Assembly: GCA_902601475.1 (NCBI GenBank)
Contig: CACKNK010000005.1
Location: 1 to 64,000 of the forward strand
DNA length: 64,000 nt
Origin: an uncultured SAR86 cluster bacterium
Lineage (GTDB): Bacteria > Pseudomonadota > Gammaproteobacteria > Magnimaribacterales > D2472
Direction: 5' to 3'
Position 1 is the first letter of the stretch. Each line of letters begins with the position of its first letter. The notes beneath the pieces were generated by a model. It did not search any database. It saw only the letters and a list, made by a program, of their open reading frames with translations, and was not told where the DNA came from. Made by a program: the position numbers and the translations under genes. This document shows positions 60,715 to 64,000 of the stretch, piece by piece.

Positions 60715-62612
60715 TGGCTAAACAATACGACGCTAAATCCATTGAGGTACTTTCTGGATTAGACCCTGTAAGAAAAAGGCCAGGTATGTATACCGATACC
60801 AGCTGCCCTAATCATTTGATTCAAGAAGTCCTAGATAATGCAGTTGATGAAGCTTTAGCTGGTCATTGCTCTCAAATTAAGATTAATCTTTTTAAGGATG
60901 GTTTTATTGAAGTAAGTGACGATGGAAGAGGTATGCCAACTGATGTTCATCCCGAACATAAAGTAAGCGGTGTCGAGTTAATTTTATGCAAGCTCCATGC
61001 TGGAGCAAAATTTTCTGGTGAGGATTACAACTTTTCTGGCGGACTCCACGGAGTCGGTGTATCTGTTGTGAACGCCTTATCAACAAATTTATCAGCAACG
61101 ATAAAGCGAGATGGAAAAATTCATCAAATGAGTTTTAGTGGCGGAGAAAAATCAAAAGAATTAAAAGTAACAGGCGAGGTTGGCAACAGGAATACAGGAA
61201 CAAGCATAAGATTTATTCCTGATCCTCAGTATTTTGAATCCTCCAAAGTTGATGTCAAAAAATTAAAACATCTACTAAAGGCAAAATCAGTCTTATGTCC
61301 GGGTTTAAAAATTTCATTTTCAAGTGAATTTAAAAAAGACGATAAAGAAACTTGGGAGTATCCAAATGGTCTAGAAGGTTATTTGGGTGATGAGATTAAA
61401 GATGAAGAGTTTCTCTTAAAAGATTCAATTTTAAGTTCAAAATCTAATGAAGATAATTCAATTGATTTTGTTATCAACTGGGTTATGAATAACTCCAAAA
61501 AACTTCTAAACGAATCTTACGTAAATCTAATTCCAACTGCACAAGGTGGCTCACATCTTAACGGCTTTAAATCTGGACTTTTGGATGCAATAAAAGAATT
61601 TTGTGAATTTAGAAATCTTTTGCCAAAGGGAATTAAGCTAACTTCTGACGACACAATTAATCATGCCGCATTTGTTGTTTCATCGAAACTTAAAAATCCA
61701 CAGTTTGCCGGTCAAACCAAGGAAAGATTAGATTCTAAAGATCACCAATCCTTTGTCAGTGCAGCTACAAAAGATTCTTTAAGTATTTGGTTCAATCAGC
61801 ATACTGAAGAGGCAGAACTTATTGCTGACCTTGCTATTGAATCTGCTCAGAAAAGATCAAAAGAAGTTAAAACAGTCGCACGTAAAAAAACTTTTCAAGG
61901 TCCCGCTCTTCCAGGTAAGTTATCTGATTGCAATTCAATCGATCTGAATGAAACTGAACTTTTTTTAGTTGAGGGTGATTCAGCTGGAGGCTCTGCAAAA
62001 CAAGCACGCGAAAGAGGCTTTCAAGCAATCATGCCGCTCAGAGGAAAAATTCTCAATACATGGGATCTAGAAAGCAGTGAAATAATTAAGTCTCAGGAAA
62101 TTAAAGACTTAGCTACTGCTATGGGTGTTAATCCGGGAGAAACAGACCTATCAAACCTCAGGTATGGAAAAATATGCATCCTCGCAGATGCTGACTCAGA
62201 TGGGTTACACATAGCAACACTGCTATGTGCACTTTTTTTAAGACATTATAAAAATCTTATTCAAGATGGCCGCATTTATGTTGCGATGCCGCCACTCTTC
62301 AGAATAGATTGCGCAAAAGAAAAATTTTATGCAGTTGATGAAAAAGAAAAAGATAAGATTGTAAAAGAGCTTGGTTCTAAAAAAGGAAACCCAAAAATAG
62401 ATATTCAAAGGTTTAAAGGGCTTGGTGAAATGAATCCAAGCCAGCTTCGAGAGACTGTTATGGATCCAGCAACCAGAAAATTGGTTCAACTTACCATAGA
62501 CTCAAAAGACAATGTTAATGCAATGATGGATCTTCTTTTGTCAAAGAAAAGGGCAGGGGATAGAAAGACATGGCTCGAGAAAAAAGGAAAAATTGCTAGG
62601 GTGGACATATGA
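60714..62612 (+). CDS. parE: DNA topoisomerase IV subunit B
   Basis: [61 protein letters not shown]; overlaps parC start. Confidence 0.96.
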
Positions 62613-64000
62613 GTAATCAAAAAATTGATGCAATAAAACTAAAAGATTATGCAGAGGAATCATATTTAAATTATTCGATGTACGTCATCTTAGATCGTGC
62701 GCTTCCAAATATTGGTGATGGAATGAAGCCTGTTCAAAGAAGGATCCTGTATGCAATGAGTGAGCTAGGTTTAAATGCTGGATCAAAGTACAAGAAATCT
62801 GCAAGAACTGTAGGAGATGTAATTGGTAAATTTCATCCGCATGGAGACAGTGCTGCATATGAGGCTATGGTTTTGATGGCACAAAACTTTTCTTTTAGAT
62901 ATCCCCTTGTTGATGGACAAGGAAATTGGGGAACACAGGATGACCCAAAATCTTTCGCCGCAATGAGATATACAGAATCAAGATTAACTGCATATGCAAA
63001 TCTTTTGCTCGAGGAGATTAAGTTAGGCACAGTTGATTGGCAGCCTAATTTTGATGGCTCTCTTTTGGAACCAATAATTTTGCCATCTAAAGTTCCAAAT
63101 ATTTTATTGAATGGAACTACAGGAATCGCAGTGGGCATGGCCACAGATATTCCTTCTCATAATATTTCAGAAGTTATAGATGCTTGTATTTTTCTACTTG
63201 ATAATCCCAAAGCTGACATTTCAAAACTTCTCAAGTATGTCAAAGGCCCAGATTTTTCAAATCATGCGCCAATAATTGCTTCAGATGAGGAGCTCATCGA
63301 AATTTATACAACCGGCAGAGGCGGTTTTAAAATGCAAGCAAAATGGATAAAGGAGGGCAATGATATTGTTATCGATGCTCTTCCACATCAAGCATCTGGA
63401 TCAAAAATTTTAGAGCAGATTGCAGATCAGATGAATAAAAAGAAGCTTCCAATGATTGTTGATCTTAGAGATGAGGCTGACCATCAAGAGCCAGTTAGGC
63501 TTGTTATCTCTCTTAAATCTAATCGAATTGATGGTGAGGAGGTTATGAACCATTTATACGCAACCACTGATTTACAAAAGAACTACAGAGCAAACATTAA
63601 CTTAATTGACCGATCTGGATCGCCAAGGGTATTTGGCCTTAGAGACTTGCTGTACGAATGGCTGAAGTTTAGACAAGAGACGGTGCTTAAAAAACTTAAT
63701 CACAGACTTCAACAAGTTGATGATAGATTGCATATCCTTGAAGGCCTACTAATTGTTTACGTGGACATAGACACGGTCATTAAAATCATACGACAAAGTG
63801 ATGAACCTAAAAAAGAACTTATTAAGAAATTTAAGATTTCGGAAATTCAAGCCAATGCAATTCTTGAGATTAAGCTTAGACAGCTTGCAAAACTGGAACA
63901 AATAAAACTTGAAGAAGAAAGTAAACTATTAAAGGATGAAAAAAAAGATTTGGAAAAGATCATTGGCTCCAAATCTAGATTAAAGACTTACATTAAGAAA
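62609..64000 (+). CDS. parC: DNA topoisomerase IV subunit A (3' truncated by window edge)
   Basis: ATGA overlap with parE stop; translation [50 protein letters not shown]...[13 protein letters not shown]; absent from ORF track because it runs off the end. Confidence 0.95.
   Translation, partial: MSNQKIDAIKLKDYAEESYLNYSMYVILDRALPNIGDGMKPVQRRILYAMSELGLNAGSKYKKSARTVGDVIGKFHPHGDSAAYEAMVLMAQNFSFRYPLVDGQGNWGTQDDPKSFAAMRYTESRLTAYANLLLEEIKLGTVDWQPNFDGSLLEPIILPSKVPNILLNGTTGIAVGMATDIPSHNISEVIDACIFLLDNPKADISKLLKYVKGPDFSNHAPIIASDEELIEIYTTGRGGFKMQAKWIKEGNDIVIDALPHQASGSKILEQIADQMNKKKLPMIVDLRDEADHQEPVRLVISLKSNRIDGEEVMNHLYATTDLQKNYRANINLIDRSGSPRVFGLRDLLYEWLKFRQETVLKKLNHRLQQVDDRLHILEGLLIVYVDIDTVIKIIRQSDEPKKELIKKFKISEIQANAILEIKLRQLAKLEQIKLEEESKLLKDEKKDLEKIIGSKSRLKTYIKK

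Noticed and set aside
62833-63144. 103-aa minus-strand ORF over parC
   Set aside because: Lies opposite the clear ParC frame, which is missing from the ORF track only because it runs off the window.

Overview
AT-rich 64 kb chromosomal window from what looks like a streamlined (SAR86-like) marine gammaproteobacterium. The taxon is inferred from gene content, gene order and composition, not tested. It is almost entirely coding, with about 62 CDS and one tRNA. I saw no rRNA, CRISPR array, transposase, integrase or phage gene. Conserved blocks are: spoT(partial)-ridA-pyrB; rph-pyrE-ribE; rpsU-yqeY opposite tsaD-folB-folK; lptD-surA-pdxA-rsmA-apaH-cca-folM; amgK-murU-rpe; trpEGDC; fis-purH-purD-coq7; gshB-tonB-ruvX-dnaG-rpoD; thiC-parE-parC(partial). 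The most interesting region is 40.4-47.3 kb. There, a SAM-II/SAM-V-like riboswitch candidate precedes metH, followed by a BtuB-like TonB receptor, CobO and a DUF6580-type membrane protein. This looks like a compact B12 acquisition and use module. Secondary points are: a rubrerythrin/Fe-S/DUF3501 cluster opposite an OxyR homologue that lacks the resolving cysteine, with a Fur-box-like palindrome; an amidohydrolase pair in which the second member has lost the metal-binding HxH; a perfect 10-bp inverted repeat in a divergent promoter; an atypical Rid protein paired with a PhyH dioxygenase; and an unannotated 30-aa ORF coupled to a Baeyer-Villiger-type monooxygenase.
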